Shown here piece after piece: positions 27,601-36,886 of a stretch of DNA of 64,000 nucleotides. This stretch comes from Lingula anatina (Eukaryota; Brachiopoda; Lingulata; Lingulida; Lingulidae), in contig NW_019775846.1 of NCBI RefSeq assembly GCF_001039355.2, forward strand, positions 248,001-312,000, given 5' to 3'. The notes beneath the pieces are model-generated. The model ran no database searches. It had not been told where the DNA came from and was given only the letters and a program-made list of their open reading frames with translations. Every line of letters starts with the position of its first letter. Within the stretch, counting starts at the first letter, position 1. A program made the translations under genes and the position numbers.

Positions 27601-29626
27601 CAGTGCTAGTTAATTGGCATGGATTATGTGGTATGTTTTTCATCTCCTGGACCCAGTTTCACCGAAGTACTTAAGACCAACATTTTGGTCATCTTTGAAC
27701 CAACATAAATCAGTGGAGGCCACTTAATGAAATTTTGCAACTGTTTCATAACAAGAAAAGAAACACCAGTATTTAATACATAGATTCATTATTGTAGTGG
27801 ATAGCTGAATATTCTGTCTTAAGTTGCAGTTAACCAAAATTTAGATTTGAAATTCTTTTGTGACTGCTCCATTAGGTGAGATTTAGGCTATTTCTTAAGT
27901 GGGTGGATAAAAATGAAGAGTTTGAATTATTGAATACCAAAATTAACGATCATTATTGATATTATACAGAATGTGTAGTATTTTTTCACCATTTTATTGC
28001 ACAATTAAAAAAAGAAAAGAAAAGAAAATAGAAGGAAAATAAATATGAAAAGAAATAATCTTTATCTTTCTAAAATATGTACCTGTCTTGTTTCAGATAT
28101 TTGAGTTATTCCTTGAACAGTGCTGAGATCCGTAGGCAGGATGGCCCTTCAGTGATAGGGTACATAGCAAGGAATCCTATAGGTCGTCTGATGGCCTGGG
28201 ACTTCATGCAGTCCCAGTGGGACAAAATTATGGAAATGTAAGGGATTTTTTGTGTAGTTCTTATCTGAGACAGTGTGGCAAGAATCATCATTAGGCTTTT
28301 ATCTTAAATGTGCTGTCAATTCTATGTCGGTAGTTTGAAAGAGTTAAAGGAAACATTATCAACTAACCATTGTATGAGACTTTCCAAGAAAGAATTCAGA
28401 TTTTTCTTTTAAAAACATGGACATTTGGTCAAAATCTTTGAGGTTACAATGGAGCTTTCTTATTTTCAAAGGAGACATATTGTACCTTCCCTGGGTATAA
28501 AAAAGGCACATTATTAAGACAGATGGGTATAATGCAAGACAATGAAATGAGCTAAAGTCAAACTTCCTTAGTGAATTTCAAAATGAATGCTAAGGCTCCA
28601 TTGTTTGGAGCCTTTGAAAGCCTACTATGCCTTGCTGGACCCTACTATGTTGTTTCTCACACCAGCAATACTGTTATTTACTTGGACTTTTGCTTGCAAT
28701 TTTGCGTGAGAAATATTGAACAATCAACAATAAGGGTCTCACAGTAAATTTGTGAAAGTTGTAAGGTCTCCATGTCAAGTGGACCTGGTGTGCTTTATAA
28801 TAAAATCTAAAATGGTTGAAAATCATGCCATCTTCTTGATAATCGGATCTGTATCTTGATTGTGAATTTTAGATATTACAAGGTATATTTGGAATTATGT
28901 TTTATGAAAAATTTAATACAAATTAAGTACAATATTTTGTTTTATTTAATGAAAAAACTTAGAACTTGTGTTATCTGATTGCAGATATGGCAAGTCAACC
29001 TTCTCCTTTCCTCGCATTATAAAGGGTGTCACAAGTACTCTTACTACACCCATAGAACTTCAACAGGTAATTGTACTCATTAATTTAGTTATCTTCGTAA
29101 AGTTAATGTTTACTGGCCCAGTAGTTAAGTAGTTCTCATGTCGATTTACAAAATTAACTAAAATAATTAATTGCAACTACAAGTAAAGTGTGCATCATGC
29201 AGTTATAATTAGCATTTATGAATATGCATGTTGCTTTTAAGCAGGTACACGCTCGCACACCCACACACACCCACACACACACACACACACTTTCTTGACA
29301 CAATGGGCAGCATGAAGTATTGAGATAGTGCTTTTTTGATGATTTACCTTGAACATGCAGGTGGTTGAGCTTTTGTTGTCGGTGTTATGTGATGTTCCCT
29401 TATGCCATACTTTATTTTCCAGCTGACCATATATAATCTGACCATACATATAAGATCTTATTTTGATGCATTTCAGGTTGAAGCATTTGTAAAACGACAG
29501 AGCAACCTGGGCACAGGAGAGAGAGCATTCCAGCAAGGCATAGAGGAGATCAAAGCCAATGTAGCATGGATAGAGAAAAATGCTGAAAATGTTGGAAACT
29601 GGCTTAAAGAAAACACCTCAACTTAA
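17..29626 (+). CDS. Tandem multi-unit M1 aminopeptidase gene (aminopeptidase N-like polyprotein), 5' end outside window
   Basis: Sixty-one exons on the plus strand read as one open frame: the last exon of a unit that begins upstream, then three complete units of 20 exons (903, 900 and 900 residues). Every inter-unit junction is a normal GT-AG intron of about 360-450 bp in phase 2. The joined linkers read [34 protein letters not shown] and [19 protein letters not shown] see no room for a promoter, membrane anchor or poly(A) signal between units. A typical aminopeptidase N is about 950 residues with a single ectodomain; here at least four ectodomains are chained. M1 enzymes remove N-terminal residues from peptides, usually at the cell surface or in the gut. 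The only termination codon is TAA at 29624-29626, with AATAAA at 30028-30033. An N-terminal anchor or signal, if present, lies upstream of the window. The exon structure is seen; the single-polypeptide reading is inferred from phase and needs a transcript. Confidence 0.82.
520..9316 (+). CDS. M1 aminopeptidase unit 2 (complete, 20 exons, 903 residues)
   Basis: Exons: 520-936, 1230-1385, 1740-1857, 2304-2424, 2722-2876, 3263-3376, 3658-3792, 4002-4067, 4366-4431, 4908-5092, 5328-5422, 5789-5931, 6122-6177, 6446-6602, 7126-7199, 7507-7626, 7889-8056, 8436-8576, 8825-8903, 9174-9316. The N-terminal beta domain starts at [21 protein letters not shown] lies near residue 281-285. The zinc site HELAHQ (about 317-322, end of exon 5) continues across the splice to [20 protein letters not shown], with the third ligand in NEGF. 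The catalytic Tyr is in ISYSKGAS (about 403). The last third is the alpha-helical ERAP1-C domain. Sequons such as NFS, NYT and NKT fit an extracellular protein. All catalytic residues are present, so the unit should be active. Exon 12 uses the acceptor at 5787-5788; two extra residues precede it compared with unit 3. Confidence 0.92.
2629..2693 (+). pseudogene. Relic of catalytic exon 5 in intron 4 of unit 2
   Basis: The bases aactggggtctgat (about 2659-2672), with flanking 'gacttt..ttctggag' and 'gaagacagctg', align with the GAMEN-containing part of exon 5 that begins at 2722. The reading frame and the GAMEN codons are lost. It is a decayed exon copy, without splice sites, just upstream of the live exon. 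Confidence 0.7.
2955..3025 (+). pseudogene. Relic of catalytic exon 5 (3' half) in intron 5 of unit 2
   Basis: The stretch 'cctgctgggaatgagcaatg' followed by 'catgaatgaacagatcag' aligns with the end of exon 5, including the place of the HELAHQ codons. There CAT GAA is followed by TGA, so the zinc motif is broken. It lies about 80 bp downstream of the intact exon. Confidence 0.7.
4624..4878. mobile_element. Non-autonomous inverted-repeat DNA transposon (255 bp) in intron 9 of unit 2
   Basis: The ends are inverted repeats, cagggccgtagcc on the left and ggctacggccctg on the right. They are flanked by a 5-bp target duplication CTATA (4619-4623 and 4879-4883). The interior is rich in G and C runs and carries no credible ORF of its own. 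It ends 29 bp upstream of the exon 10 start. It shares its terminal repeats and duplication length with the element at 30735-30901. Confidence 0.82.
9606..9641. repeat. (CA)n microsatellite
   Basis: A long uninterrupted CA run in the intron joining aminopeptidase units 2 and 3, preceded by an imperfect 'gcacgcac' stretch. Confidence 0.95.
9694..17695 (+). CDS. M1 aminopeptidase unit 3 (complete, 20 exons, 900 residues)
   Basis: Exons: 9694-10110, 10480-10635, 10932-11046, 11412-11532, 11766-11920, 12142-12255, 12689-12823, 12983-13048, 13254-13319, 13629-13813, 13977-14062, 14352-14494, 14659-14714, 14965-15121, 15576-15649, 15805-15924, 16173-16340, 16654-16794, 17110-17191, 17553-17695. 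Exon lengths and phases match unit 2 nearly one for one. Motifs: GAMENWG in exon 5, HELAHQ at its end, [20 protein letters not shown] in exon 6, [15 protein letters not shown] across exons 7-8. All zinc ligands, the GAMEN Glu and the transition-state Tyr are intact. The leading linker [15 protein letters not shown] is joined in frame to unit 2. A long (CA)n tract lies in the preceding intron (about 9606-9641). Several exons (2, 5, 10, 12, 20) are nearly identical in DNA to unit 2, while exon 1 and the introns have diverged. Confidence 0.92.
11640..11746 (+). pseudogene. Relic of catalytic exon 5 in intron 4 of unit 3
   Basis: A degenerate copy of exon 5, seen in 'gtggaaaactgaaatctgat' and then 'tatgatcccaaggtgtcatc' and 'tgctggtaataaaca'. 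It lacks intact GAMEN codons and the HELAHQ end. It stands directly upstream of the live exon at 11766. Confidence 0.72.
18150..29626 (+). CDS. M1 aminopeptidase unit 4 (terminal unit, 20 exons, 900 residues, ends at true stop)
   Basis: Exons: 18150-18563, 20908-21063, 21588-21705, 21912-22032, 22237-22391, 22678-22791, 22990-23124, 23412-23477, 23719-23784, 24265-24437, 24735-24823, 25122-25270, 25576-25631, 25891-26047, 26384-26457, 26891-27010, 27398-27565, 28097-28237, 28985-29066, 29477-29626. Exons 2 and 3 also occur as identical copies at 19789-19944 and 20469-20586, which I read as contig overlap and not as real exons. Motifs: [48 protein letters not shown]; the enzyme should be active. 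The donor after the HELAHQ exon is an unusual gttttt. The unit is more diverged than units 2 and 3, especially in its last exon, and ends in ENTST then TAA. It has no C-terminal membrane segment. Intron 1 carries an exon relic and a foldback transposon. Confidence 0.9.
18714..18832 (+). pseudogene. Relic of exon 2 in intron 1 of unit 4
   Basis: A decayed copy of the HIATxQxxPTDARK exon: 'ccactgcccagatgtagccc' then 'ccctgttttgatgaaactgt' then 'atgcctcagttaat'. It keeps a preceding tag acceptor but has in-frame stops and a deletion removing the ARK codons. It abuts the left end of the foldback element, whereas the functional exon 2 lies just beyond the right end. Confidence 0.75.
18840..19721. 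mobile_element. Foldback (long inverted repeat) transposon, about 880 bp
   Basis: The left arm (18840-18996) and right arm (19584-19721) are long inverted repeats. They share gcattctcaacgaattaagc, aatggcggacgtacatgaaa and ctgcggggtacagtaatt as reverse complements. A second inner inverted repeat (about 19222-19292 against 19495-19568) contains 'cttaaagtgcaatttaag' on both sides. The middle has tandem 'gtgaggggag' motifs. No transposase ORF is present, so it is non-autonomous. It lies in intron 1 of aminopeptidase unit 4. I could not fix a target-site duplication with confidence. Confidence 0.85.
19685..21921. repeat. Direct duplication of 1,118 bp across an N (probable contig-overlap artefact)
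   Basis: 19685-20802 and 20804-21921 are the same sequence at an offset of 1,119, separated only by an N at 20803. Each copy carries exons 2 and 3 of unit 4 with their introns. The first copy ends 10-11 bases into exon 4 and the second runs on through it. I saw no mismatch. One copy only should be counted in the gene. Confidence 0.9.
24040..24240. repeat. Interspersed repeat fragment with AGGTCAAAGGTAAAGGTCAC motif
   Basis: In intron 9 of unit 4, the stretch with 'aggtcaaaggtaaaggtcac' resembles the AGGTCA-rich repeat modules seen again at 50548-50865. It stops just before the exon 10 acceptor. Assignment to a repeat family is by similarity inside this window only. Confidence 0.4.
29250..29290. 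repeat. (CA)n microsatellite in the last intron of unit 4
   Basis: Imperfect then pure CA repeats (cacacccacacacaccca and onward) in the intron before the final aminopeptidase exon. Confidence 0.9.
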
Positions 29627-30027
29627 TATTGAATGATTTACACACACATCTTTGTAATCTATGTAAAATATATAGCATGAAAAACATAGGAAATCCTGTG
29701 GTGACTTGATAAAAGGTGAAAAAAAAATTAATGGGTTTGATTTAGTTGTACATAAATTTATTTTTAAAGATGACTTTTATACATGAATATCATCATGAAA
29801 AAACAATGCAATATGGGTATATTAACTTGAACATAAGTGATTAATGGTTTTTACTGATATTACATATTTTATATTTACACTATTCCAATGAAAAATACAT
29901 AAATAGGACATTTAAACCTACACAGACAGTTGATTTTTGAAAAGAGTTATGTTCTATTTCTTAATGAAAGATATTCATATATCAAAGAATTTTTGATGTA
30001 AAAATAGTTGTAATTTAATCTTTTAGC

Positions 30028-30033
30028 AATAAA
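30028..30033 (+). terminator. Putative poly(A) signal of the aminopeptidase gene
   Basis: AATAAA about 400 bp after the stop codon. It is the first clear signal downstream; cleavage site not shown by the sequence. Confidence 0.5.
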
Positions 30034-30734
30034 AAAATGTATACTTATGAATCAGAAATAACGATTTGTCTAAAATTAGATTTATCTGAAATTGTGTGCT
30101 GTGAGAGTATAGTAAACTGAAAAGGAAAAAAGCCTAAATTGGTGCTGTTTTATTATGTTTGTGCCATAAAATCACTGTTAATTAACAAATTACATGTATA
30201 TGAATAAGAATAGATCTTTTAATTCCTCCCTGATTTCGCTATTTATGTTACTTTTTATGTGACTTAATACAGAGATTATGTAAGTAAATAGACACAAATT
30301 ACTGTGGCCTCTGTGAATAAGCAGTGTGGACATGTATCTAAATCCAAGAAGCAATAAAAAATTTGCAGTGACACTGTGTTTAGAGTTCACTATTAGCCAA
30401 TTAGTTAACCATTGTTCCATGTACCGGTAACTCTTTTCTCCTTTAGCTGCATGATATCACATCTTGATACATGAAATACATCAGCTGAGGTTATGCACGT
30501 TTAACCTGACCTTCATTCATATAAACCTCCAATATCTAATAGAAACATAATATATAGATATAATTCTCACAAGACAATTTTCACAAGACATTAAAATTCC
30601 TTTACCAAATATAAGCTCGCTCTTGGGACAGGCTTCCTTTCATCTTCAGTGCCCAACTCTCAAATGAGAGTTATACCAGTACAGCTCGCATTGCGATGAG
30701 CGACTTATTGTTATATAAATATTATTATGATTAC

Positions 30735-30901
30735 CAGGCCCGTAGCCAGGGGGGTTTGGGGGGTTCGAAAGAACCACCCCTTTTGGTGGGAACAGGTCCA
30801 CTCTGGGTGAAATTTGATCGAGGTTCATGAAGTTTTTATGGAAAAAGGTCTACTTTTTCAGAAAAAGAACCCCCCTTTTGAAATTGCTGGCTACGGGCCT
30901 G
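30735..30901. mobile_element. Non-autonomous inverted-repeat DNA transposon (167 bp)
   Basis: Terminal inverted repeats caggcccgtagcc and ggctacgggcctg are flanked by the 5-bp duplication ATTAC (30730-30734 and 30902-30906). The inside has G and C runs. It belongs with the element at 4624-4878 on the basis of its ends and duplication length. Confidence 0.82.
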
Positions 30902-33145
30902 ATTACTATATATATCGGGTCCAAGGTAAATACAAGATATGTCTCATTTTAGTGTGAAGTTTTCACATGTTACTGTCTTAAATATTAAAAAACAAAAATT
31001 TTATTGGATGTGTGTGGTGATGGTGGTGGCGGTGGGGACCCCTTTACTTGTATTCACTGTTCTTCTCCTCGTTTGCCTCACCTATGATAATTGTGCAGTG
31101 CACAGCTAATATTAATTTCATGTAACATTTTTTAACATAAAATAAATCGATTGCTTTTTGTTGATAAGGGATACAATAGGCCTACAAGTGAAATATTCAT
31201 CAACAGTTCTGACTTCATTATAAAAAAACAGCGTTTTTCCGGTTATCAGTTATACAGTATGTATACATCAATTATTTACATGCAATATCTGTGTAAATGT
31301 TTCAGGAAGATGACTCTGTAATAGATTTAAAGAAATCAATCTTCACAATAATTTACATTACTTTTTAAAATATTTACATGTACTTCATAGAGCAATCACA
31401 ATATTAATATTCATGAGGTAGCAATTTTGCAACTTTGTTATTTGTAACTGCTTGACTACGTTCTGCAGGCTTTTTCCTGAGGAATTGACAATTTGCGGCT
31501 GTTCGCTGCCTAGTGCTCGTTTCTGTGCGAAAAAACTTTGGCTGGCTTATTCTTCTAACTAAATTTGTTTGTCAACTAACGTTCCGCATCAGACACTTGA
31601 GCGGCAGGCTGTACAGACATTTCAAGTAGACGAGAAACTGTATATTGTTTTGAATGGACGCCGCATATTAGGTTCACTGGGAGCTCCTTGGTAGGCTGGT
31701 GGCGATTTTACTCTCAACTCTCTTGACCGTTGCAGCCTCCAAACTCAACTAAAATAACATGAAGTGTCCTTCAAACTACACATGTCAACTATGTTCCGAC
31801 TGAGAAACGAGTGAAAATCCCATTAAGACCATTCCCATGACAATTAATCACGATACATTGAATTAAGGCGAAGGATAATACGTTTCCAAAAATTCATGGA
31901 TTTTTTTTTACTCAGGAAATATCATTTAAAGTTATGATTTTAAAAAAGGCTACCTACCCTAAAACTTCCATAACTTCATTGTGGTTTGCCTTTCTTGGCG
32001 ATTGTCGGGGGAAGATGGCTTGTCTAGAAGTGTAATAAAGATTTTCTCCTCGGGGTTTGGAGGAAAGGCTGTCCCTGGACATGCACTTTTAATTATCTCG
32101 GATACGGTCCCGATACTGGTGGAAGATTGTAATGTCTTTATGTTCTTTTTTTCTTCCAAAAATTACAAGTGCCCTTATTTCCTCCATTTTTCTGAGGTAA
32201 TAAAAGCAGACTGGCTTGTGGGCCTACGCCCAACTCACGAATCTTAAGCGTTGGCCACAGGGGATGGATTTGATTCTGCAGCCTTTAACCTTAATAAACA
32301 AAAGTACGAAAATTTTCACTAGCTCACTTAATTTTGAATATCACAGATTAGCTCTTACAGCATATGAATTATCTTACATAACATGCTACTGCTAGGCTGG
32401 CTGCTACCGAATGCTGAAAATATCAAATAAAAGCTGAAAACAAACCGACTTTTTTCTTCTAAATGATTTTCTTATATAAATATTCAAACATCTTAAATAG
32501 TACAGCGAAAAAAATTTACTTATCAGATTTTTTAGATCCATGACTTGATCTGTAGTGAAGAAGATGAAAATGGCGAGGAAAGCATTACAGAAACACCTGA
32601 TAACGAGTCAATAAAAGATGTAGTCTCTTGTGTTTTAGGTACGAGAGTCAGTGTCTCACCCAGAGCTTTTAGATCGATCTATCCCCGCGGGGAGTCTCAC
32701 TAGATTACTGTCAGATAATCCGGCTTAAATGTCCGTTCCGCCTACTACAAGCTGTAAGGGGGTAGTTAACTTTCGTGTCCGCTCGGCTGACAGCTATTTA
32801 GCGTGAACCCCCAGGGAGTTAGGTCGATCTAAAGTAGATCGATCTAATCTCTGGAAATGGGGTCTTAGGTGGATGTTGATGAATCCTCCGTGGTTGACCG
32901 ATTAAGGCGTCTTATACGTACCATTAAAAGCAATGATATCTTCGGCGTGCATTATTTTTTTATTGCGGTGGATCCCTGTTTAGCTGAATTAGTGTTGAGC
33001 TACAGTATGTATGTGTATTGGAGGCACTTCAAAAAGGAGACACTTTAGGCAGACAGCTTAAGGGCGTTCCTAAGGAGTACTCTGGTTACTTGCATTGTTG
33101 TTAAACCCTCTGTTCAACTGTGACTAAATCAACTCTCATGGTGGT

Positions 33146-35589
33146 TCAAATTCCTTCCGTTGTTTCATGTGTTCCAGTGATCTCCTCCAAAGTAGATCCC
33201 ATGTTAATACTAAAACCCAATCTAGCATCAGAAGGGCTGTTGGTAAATGATAGAAAAGAGACCTCGGAATGGGGGTCAAATTGCTCAAGATCTTTTGGGA
33301 GGCTCATATCACTCTCACCGCTGTTTGGCCGAGATGTAGACTCAGACCCCCAAATAGAGGTCGATATAGATGAGAGAGAAACTTCAGACTGACTTCTATG
33401 CAATTCGATTTCCCCTGTATCAGAGATTTCGCTTAACACACTGCTGGGATTGTGTGAGGGGGCTTCGAGGGGGCTAGGAGGGTATGAAATTCCAAGTGTT
33501 GGAAACAATTCCTCGGAAACACATTCAACGGAACTGCTGTGGCTTGTTTCATGGCAGGGTCCATCCACAGATGTAGGGGAAGACGACGACAGAGATTCGA
33601 ATGATTCATCTGAGGTGCTTTGGTGAACGATTGATTCATTGGCCTCGAGCATTTCATCCACCACAATTGTGCCGTCCAGTCCAATGAACACAGAGGTGCT
33701 TGGGAGGGCGGCTTCTGTTTTTTCATTCATGTTATCTTCTAGAAAAAGGTAAACTTGATCTGTGAAGGTTCCCGGGCCGTCTGTGCCAAAGATGTCAAAA
33801 GACAGCAGACTGACAGAAGTGAGGGAGTCACTTTCTACTGAATCTGAGCTGACAGTACTGTCAGTACTGGTGTCAGGAGATGTTGCCATAAGGGACACCT
33901 CAGAACTGGTGGCGGAGGGACCAACTGCCTCACTTGGCTCATCCAGATTTCTGTTTTCTGCTTTGTCAGATCTCGATTCAGGCTCAGATACCTCCTCTGT
34001 CCCTGCAATGGCGTCGACTTTGGTCAGTACAATCTCAGTGTTTTGTTCCTCCTGGAGCTGAATAATGCCCACAAGCACTGTATCATAAGGATCGGAACTC
34101 GTCTGGATAATTGATATTTCCTCAACTGGTGTCTCATAAGTATCATTGACTCCGCTCGTGACATTTCCACTTGAAGTGCCGCTTGTTTCTGTGGGAGTCG
34201 CCCTTTTAGTTGTGGTTGCAGACGATTCGGGGGAAGGCAAAGGTGACTTAGTTTCACCGACTGAACCTTTTTTCAGCTGACGTTCTCTCCTAGGTTCAGG
34301 GGATGGTATTTGCCCAGGAAGAAGAACTTCTTCACGCAAAGGTTCAACTGTAGATAACCTGTAAGAGTATAAGTTATATCTTCATTGAAACAAATGACTT
34401 TTACAAATCGCTGAATTCAAGAGTTACAAATTGGAATGAATATCCAATGAAACTTAAATCTCGTATTTTATGTTGGATTTAATAACTGATAATTTTTTAT
34501 ATGATGATAAACGTTAATACTGATACTTTAGTTCATATGTGGATCATTTTGTTTCCATGTGAAGCTGGCAAGACTAACGCGGAGAACTAATGCTGTAATA
34601 GGCTACATATCGAGTAGCAAAATAGGGAGTTATTCATCGACACTTTAATTGCTTTTTATGCAACAAATAACATGTTTAAGGGATATTTTGCAGGGGCGGA
34701 TCCAGGATTATTTGAAGGGGGGTGGGGTTCGATGCCTGCTCAAGGGCCCCGAAAAATTTTGGTGTTTTGGAGAGCAAACAGTGCCTTTTGGTACGGTTTA
34801 GATCTATGATTTAACTAGTCAAAATTCTAATTTCAAGAGGAAAATATTGGTGTGATATATTTTTCAGAAACCGAAGGACCCCCCTGACCCCCTCTAAATC
34901 CGCCACTGGATTGAAACAGTAAAACATTAGTATCACTTATACTTTGCTTAGGTTTCAGCAGTGTTGTAAATTACTCATGTAAAATATTTAACTATGTTAA
35001 GAAGATATAACATAAAATACTTATGAATTGAGATAACGCTAACCTATGTCCCACATAAGAGATATAAATACTATATAAATAGAGAGATATAAATACTATT
35101 TGATGATCAAATTATGTGCAAAGTTCATTTTTTCCTGTTTTTCAATACTTTTTTTTCACCAATGTAAGATATGAAATTGATTAATCTTTCTTATGCATGT
35201 AATTTGGTTTCATGTGAATACATATCTGTAATGTATGTAGGCCCCTAATGGTCTAATTTATTTGAGAAATCTACTCGAATACCAATTTCAGAGATTGTAG
35301 TCGTTTAGGTTAGTAATTTCTCACCAACCACAAGCGGATTATTGTGAAAACTCAAACATTGGAATTAGATATAAGATAAAGTGAGACACATTACAGATAG
35401 CTTCCTCGCATAAGTTAAAACCACTATTACACACTTTGACAGTGGTAGGCCTACTTACTTTGTCCTATTCAAAGTCAAAATTCCATCGTTTTCTCTTACG
35501 GAGTTCGGTCTGCTGATCTCAATTACTTCGGTTGAACCCGAAGAACAACAATTGATTCTATTCCAGGCTCTTCTTAGCCAGGATGGCAT
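33146..35589 (-). CDS. Ser-rich acidic disordered protein, paralogue A (2 exons, 447 residues)
   Basis: Exon 1 is 35589 down to 35459 (131 nt) and begins MPSWLRRAWNRINCCSSGST. Exon 2 is 34358 down to 33146 and ends in TGA. Splice sites are GTAAGT and CTTACAG, joined in phase 2. After a basic, Trp-rich amphipathic start with a Cys-Cys pair (possible lipidation site, inferred), the protein is low in hydrophobics and rich in Ser, Thr, Glu and Pro, so it is probably disordered and heavily phosphorylated. Near the C-terminus is a motif SEVSFLSFTNSPSDARLGFS shared with paralogue B. I do not recognise the family. A 1.1-kb intron separates the exons. The start was chosen because the same ATG and exon length recur in paralogue B. 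Confidence 0.72.
34691..34908. mobile_element. Short inverted-repeat element in the intron of paralogue A
   Basis: The left end caggggcggatccag matches the reverse complement of the right end ctaaatccgccactg with few mismatches, enclosing about 220 bp with 'gaaggggggtggggttcga' and 'gacccccctgaccccctc' near the two ends. No ORF. The target duplication is not clear. Confidence 0.65.
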
Positions 35590-35662
35590 ATTTCGTGCGT
35601 TTTAACAACATCATGGAGACACGCGTGTCCACATTTGTATATTGCGGTAACTATTTTATCGA

Positions 35663-35687
35663 TGACGTCATAAGAAAGGGTCACGTG
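35663..35687 (-). promoter_or_regulatory. CRE plus E-box promoter pair of paralogue A
   Basis: TGACGTCA at 35663-35670 and CACGTG at 35682-35687 lie 74 and 93 bp upstream of the start codon. The same pair in the same order and near-equal distance stands upstream of paralogue B. CREB/ATF-type factors bind the first and bHLH-Zip factors the second, as known for these motifs. Another TGACGTCA is at 35773-35780. Confidence 0.6.
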
Positions 35688-35901
35688 GGTTCGGCTCTTC
35701 TTTTATTGTGGACAACAATACCTCTTTCATTATCAAAAAAGTGGTGAAATCTTTTAATGATGAAGAAGGGATTGACGTCACAATTAAACTTTTTGGAAAC
35801 GAGAGGAAAATAAACAATATTTGAAAAAAGACACAAAAAAGGAAGTTGATATCATTATATTTATGCACTGTGTTCTTTTACATTTGTTCTAAAATTTTCA
35901 A

Positions 35902-36135
35902 TTATAAGTCTCCAGAAAATGGTAGACAAATTGTTTTATCCATATTCCGTACAAGATAGGCTGGATTTCCAATCGGTAACTTCACAGCATTTGATCCGGT
36001 GGATCTGCTGTCCTGAGATGCGTTCTTGCTACTGCCTGCAGTAGCAACATCCCCGGTGGGGAGAGCCTGACATGGCTGAACACTAATATCCGCGGCCAGT
36101 TGATCAAATAAAGACCGTTGGTCTTTGGCCGCCAT
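35902..36135 (-). CDS. Small hypothetical ORF, 77 residues
   Basis: Starts MAAKDQRSLFDQLAADISVQ in a GCCATGG context and ends LPFSGDL then TAA. It has no long hydrophobic stretch and no domain I recognise. The start lies in a locally GC-rich stretch, as at many promoters. On the opposite strand an ATG-less basic reading frame runs from about 36160 to a GTAAGC donor near 36406, so this may be a divergent promoter or the remains of a mobile element. It could be a first exon read through its donor. Confidence 0.3.
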   Translation of the reverse strand: MAAKDQRSLFDQLAADISVQPCQALPTGDVATAGSSKNASQDSRSTGSNAVKLPIGNPAYLVRNMDKTICLPFSGDL

Positions 36136-36495
36136 GGCGAGAGTTACGTAATACTAGCTGAGGGCGTAGACAAAGAACCGAACGTAGAACGTCCACAAAG
36201 TCCAAATCCGGCAATAACCGCGTCCCGAAAATCCAACCAGAAGTTGTAATCCACAATAAACTGTATAGAAAACCAAGAAACTACTTGGTAATCAAAAAGA
36301 AGTCCGGAGAAAAAATCAAAACACAACAGAGACGAAGGGAAAACCTGATTCGCATGTACAAGGCAACTAAGTTCACTGAGCATGCGCGGCCTAGTTCTAT
36401 CTCACGTAAGCCCTTGGTGAGTGAAGACGAGGCAGAATCGACTTCTATGGTAACATTTAGGAGAACGATTTATTTATGTGGATACAGTGAGGCCT

Positions 36496-36544
36496 TTTTG
36501 TCCCAACGAACGGTATAGGGCCTATACCGTTCGTTGGGACAAAA
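36496..36544. repeat. Near-perfect palindrome, 24-bp arms around one base
   Basis: The left arm ends gtcccaacgaacggtatagg; after a single G the exact reverse complement follows. The TTTT/AAAA extension brings the arms to 24 bp. No mismatch is seen. Confidence 0.95.
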
Positions 36545-36850
36545 CTATTCTACTTTGAAACTCGTCTGATATGCTTTCCAGTTTTGTGGCTCATCTCTTG
36601 CAGACATATTTCAATTAAAATTAAATACATGGAAAATCTGACAAAAAAAAAAAAAAACAGTATTGACTTGAAAAAACTTTTATTCACAGAGATGGCAATT
36701 TAAATCCACAGTTTCTAATTAATATTAGCTTCTTTTTTTGAAAAAAAAAAAAAAAAAAAAACGTATTTCTTTATACAGTACTAGTATAGATAAATTCTGT
36801 TGAAGCAAATGTGAAAGCGGCGTAATATTTAGCGGCGTAATATTTCGTAT

Positions 36851-36886
<36 letters not shown>

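Larger units (their letters stand above)
29627..33145. other. Intergenic: 3' UTR of the aminopeptidase gene, then repeats
   Basis: The first 400 bp are AT-rich 3' UTR with AATAAA at 30028-30033 as the likely poly(A) signal. Beyond it I see one inverted-repeat element (30735-30901) and no gene I can support. Around 32560-32700 an open stretch reads SEEDENGEESITETPDNES, which looks like a fragment of a transposon ORF or an orphan exon; I cannot name it. GATCGATCT motifs recur at 32675-32850. Confidence 0.5.

Noticed and set aside
17-29626. Three or four independent tandem aminopeptidase genes
   Set aside because: No start codon with signal or anchor, no poly(A) signal and no promoter-sized space lies between units, and all boundaries splice in frame. 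Kept as the alternative to be tested by cDNA.
33120-34061. Plus-strand ORFs opposite paralogue A, and similar ones at 38440-39720 opposite paralogue B
   Set aside because: They are antisense shadows of long Ser-rich exons. The minus strand has matching splice sites, a shared first exon and paralogy.
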